DNA from: Microcaldota archaeon | GTDB lineage: Archaea; Micrarchaeota; Micrarchaeia; Micrarchaeales; CABMGC01 | Direction: 5' to 3' | DNA length: 19,951 bases | Assembly: GCA_021785375.1 (NCBI GenBank) | Contig: JAJYFQ010000002.1 | Span: 1-19,951 of the forward strand | Part shown: piece after piece, positions 18,959-19,951 of the stretch | How the letters are laid out: every line of letters begins with the position of its first letter | How positions within the stretch are numbered: position 1 is the first letter of the stretch | The notes under the pieces: model-generated | The model's database searches: none | Told to the model about the DNA's origin: nothing | What the model saw: only the letters and a program-made list of their open reading frames with translations | Program-made: the position numbers and the translations under genes

Positions 18959-19951
18959 ACCGCCTTTATTCCGATCTTTTCCTGCAGCTCCGCAAGGCTC
19001 TTGTACCCGTCCTTCTTCAGCCGGGCCGAGACGCCCCCCTCTATCTTCCTGAGGAGGCCTATGCCGTAGAACCCGTACGGAGTGTAGCCCTCGAGCGCAT
19101 TGGCCCCCGCCTTGAAGGTCTCGTACGCATCGTCGCCGTCGTAGATTCCGCCTGTCGCGACTATTACGGAATCAGGGAACCTTGACCTTATGTCCCTTAC
19201 GCTCCTCAACCTGTACGGCTTCAGGAACTTCCCGCTTCTTCCGGCCGACTGGTAGCCCCAGTCCTTTGCCGGGACCTGCTCCCTCGCCACCATCTTTGTA
19301 TTGGTAGTGACGACGCCGTGGCCTCCTCCGTCAATGAATTTCCCAACGAGCGCCATGCTCGCCTCCTTCTCCGATTCCTCGTACGGCCCCAATTTCATAA
19401 GCCGCAGCTTGTCAGGAGCGCACTGTTTCATCAGCGCCGCAGACTGCTCGAATATCCCCGGGGTGCGGAGCTCCCTGAGAGCTGCGGTGTTGGGTGAGAA
19501 GCAGTTCCATACGAACCCATCGACATACTGGTTCAGGCCCTTGAGCAGGGTGGCCAGTTCCTCCATCGCCACTCCGACGGCATTCTCTTCCGAGATCGGA
19601 AGCCCGCATATGCTCACGTACAGAGGAGCCTTGCACTTCGCGGCCCTATACGCGATTATCTTCTGCTTGAAGTACTCTAGCCCCTTGCTCGGGAATCCCT
19701 GCGCGTTGTACACGTCGAGAGCATCGTTGTCGAACGCCACCCTGGGCATCTTGTTCCCATCGCGCGGATTCACGATCACCGTGCCAGGCTCAAGGAATCC
19801 GAAGAAGTTGGAGAGCGACTTCATCGCATCCCCGTTCTTGTCGAGTCCAGCCGCCGTCCCGAAAGGGATGATCTCCTTTCCGTTAACCTTGACAGCGAGT
19901 TCCTGCCTGTGGGCAAAGAGCACGGATAGCATCTTCAGCGACGACTCGTTC
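18955..19951 (-). CDS. pyrD: Dihydroorotate dehydrogenase, class 2-like, probably 5' partial
   Basis: The fourth step of pyrimidine synthesis, an FMN enzyme oxidising dihydroorotate to orotate. Counting from ATG 19932, class 2 features are PFGTAAGLDKNGD, FLEPGTVIVNPRDGNKMPRV, and the catalytic-serine segment WNCFSPNTAALRELR with S146 (class 2 NxSSPNT). FMN-binding parts follow: MKLGPY, VVTTNT, ATGGIYDGDDAYETFKAG and YTPYGFYGIGL. Class 2 enzymes pass electrons to a quinone, but ALDVYNAQGF and SICGLP differ from the usual INRMGF and the family's second conserved blocks, so the acceptor is open. The frame remains open for the 19 bases before 19932 to the window edge, and class 2 proteins usually have a longer N-terminus, so the gene may start outside. 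Confidence 0.9.
   Translation of the reverse strand, partial: NESSLKMLSVLFAHRQELAVKVNGKEIIPFGTAAGLDKNGDAMKSLSNFFGFLEPGTVIVNPRDGNKMPRVAFDNDALDVYNAQGFPSKGLEYFKQKIIAYRAAKCKAPLYVSICGLPISEENAVGVAMEELATLLKGLNQYVDGFVWNCFSPNTAALRELRTPGIFEQSAALMKQCAPDKLRLMKLGPYEESEKEASMALVGKFIDGGGHGVVTTNTKMVAREQVPAKDWGYQSAGRSGKFLKPYRLRSVRDIRSRFPDSVIVATGGIYDGDDAYETFKAGANALEGYTPYGFYGIGLLRKIEGGVSARLKKDGYKSLAELQEKIGIKAV

Overview
The window is archaeal. It encodes a clamp-loader large subunit (RfcL), archaeal-type PheS and PheT, ribosomal proteins uL30 and uL15, and a KH-less beta-CASP ribonuclease. Promoters are TATA-like boxes 24-30 bases before start codons, so several genes are probably leaderless; other starts have GGTGA/GGAGG-type Shine-Dalgarno sites. 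Small size, tight packing, sequon-rich surface proteins and many family-less small proteins suggest a DPANN archaeon, perhaps Micrarchaeota-like. That placement is inference; no rRNA or tRNA gene is visible. Most genes are GC-rich. Two patches, about 1070-2100 and 16620-17290, are visibly AT-richer and look acquired.

Layout. 1-1050: 3' part of rfcL. 1072-2023 (+): AT-rich cassette of a nucleotidyltransferase-fold protein and two tiny ORFs joined by 4-base stop/start overlaps, followed by a probable decayed ORF on the minus strand. 6120-2208 (-): signal-anchored surface protein, pheS, pheT, read as one operon. 6269-9268 (+): an unknown 142-residue protein, then an 840-residue membrane-anchored YVTN beta-propeller with a polyglycine hinge. 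10371-9414 (-): two unknown small proteins. 10534-14633 (+): uL30, uL15, a GT4 glycosyltransferase, a BFR1/COG1340-like coiled-coil protein and a beta-CASP ribonuclease, closely spaced or abutting. 14693-14797 (+): possible 34-residue leaderless ORF.

15554-14804 (-): RpiB/LacAB-family protein and acylphosphatase, divergent from dihydroorotase (15606-16580, +) across only 51 bases in which the two promoters interlock. 17262-16621 (-): AT-rich HAD phosphatase. 19951-17315 (-): dihydroorotate dehydrogenase (reaches the window edge) translationally coupled to a polysaccharide-type flippase.

Functional groups are replication (RfcL), translation and RNA decay (PheST, uL30, uL15, coiled coil, beta-CASP), pyrimidine synthesis (PyrC, PyrD in separate units) and the cell surface (GT4, flippase, two glycosylation-prone membrane proteins). 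The least explained parts are the nucleotidyltransferase cassette, the coiled-coil/ribonuclease pair in the ribosomal operon, and the small orphans. No CRISPR array, insertion sequence or tRNA was seen. No gene-free stretch exceeds 300 bases.
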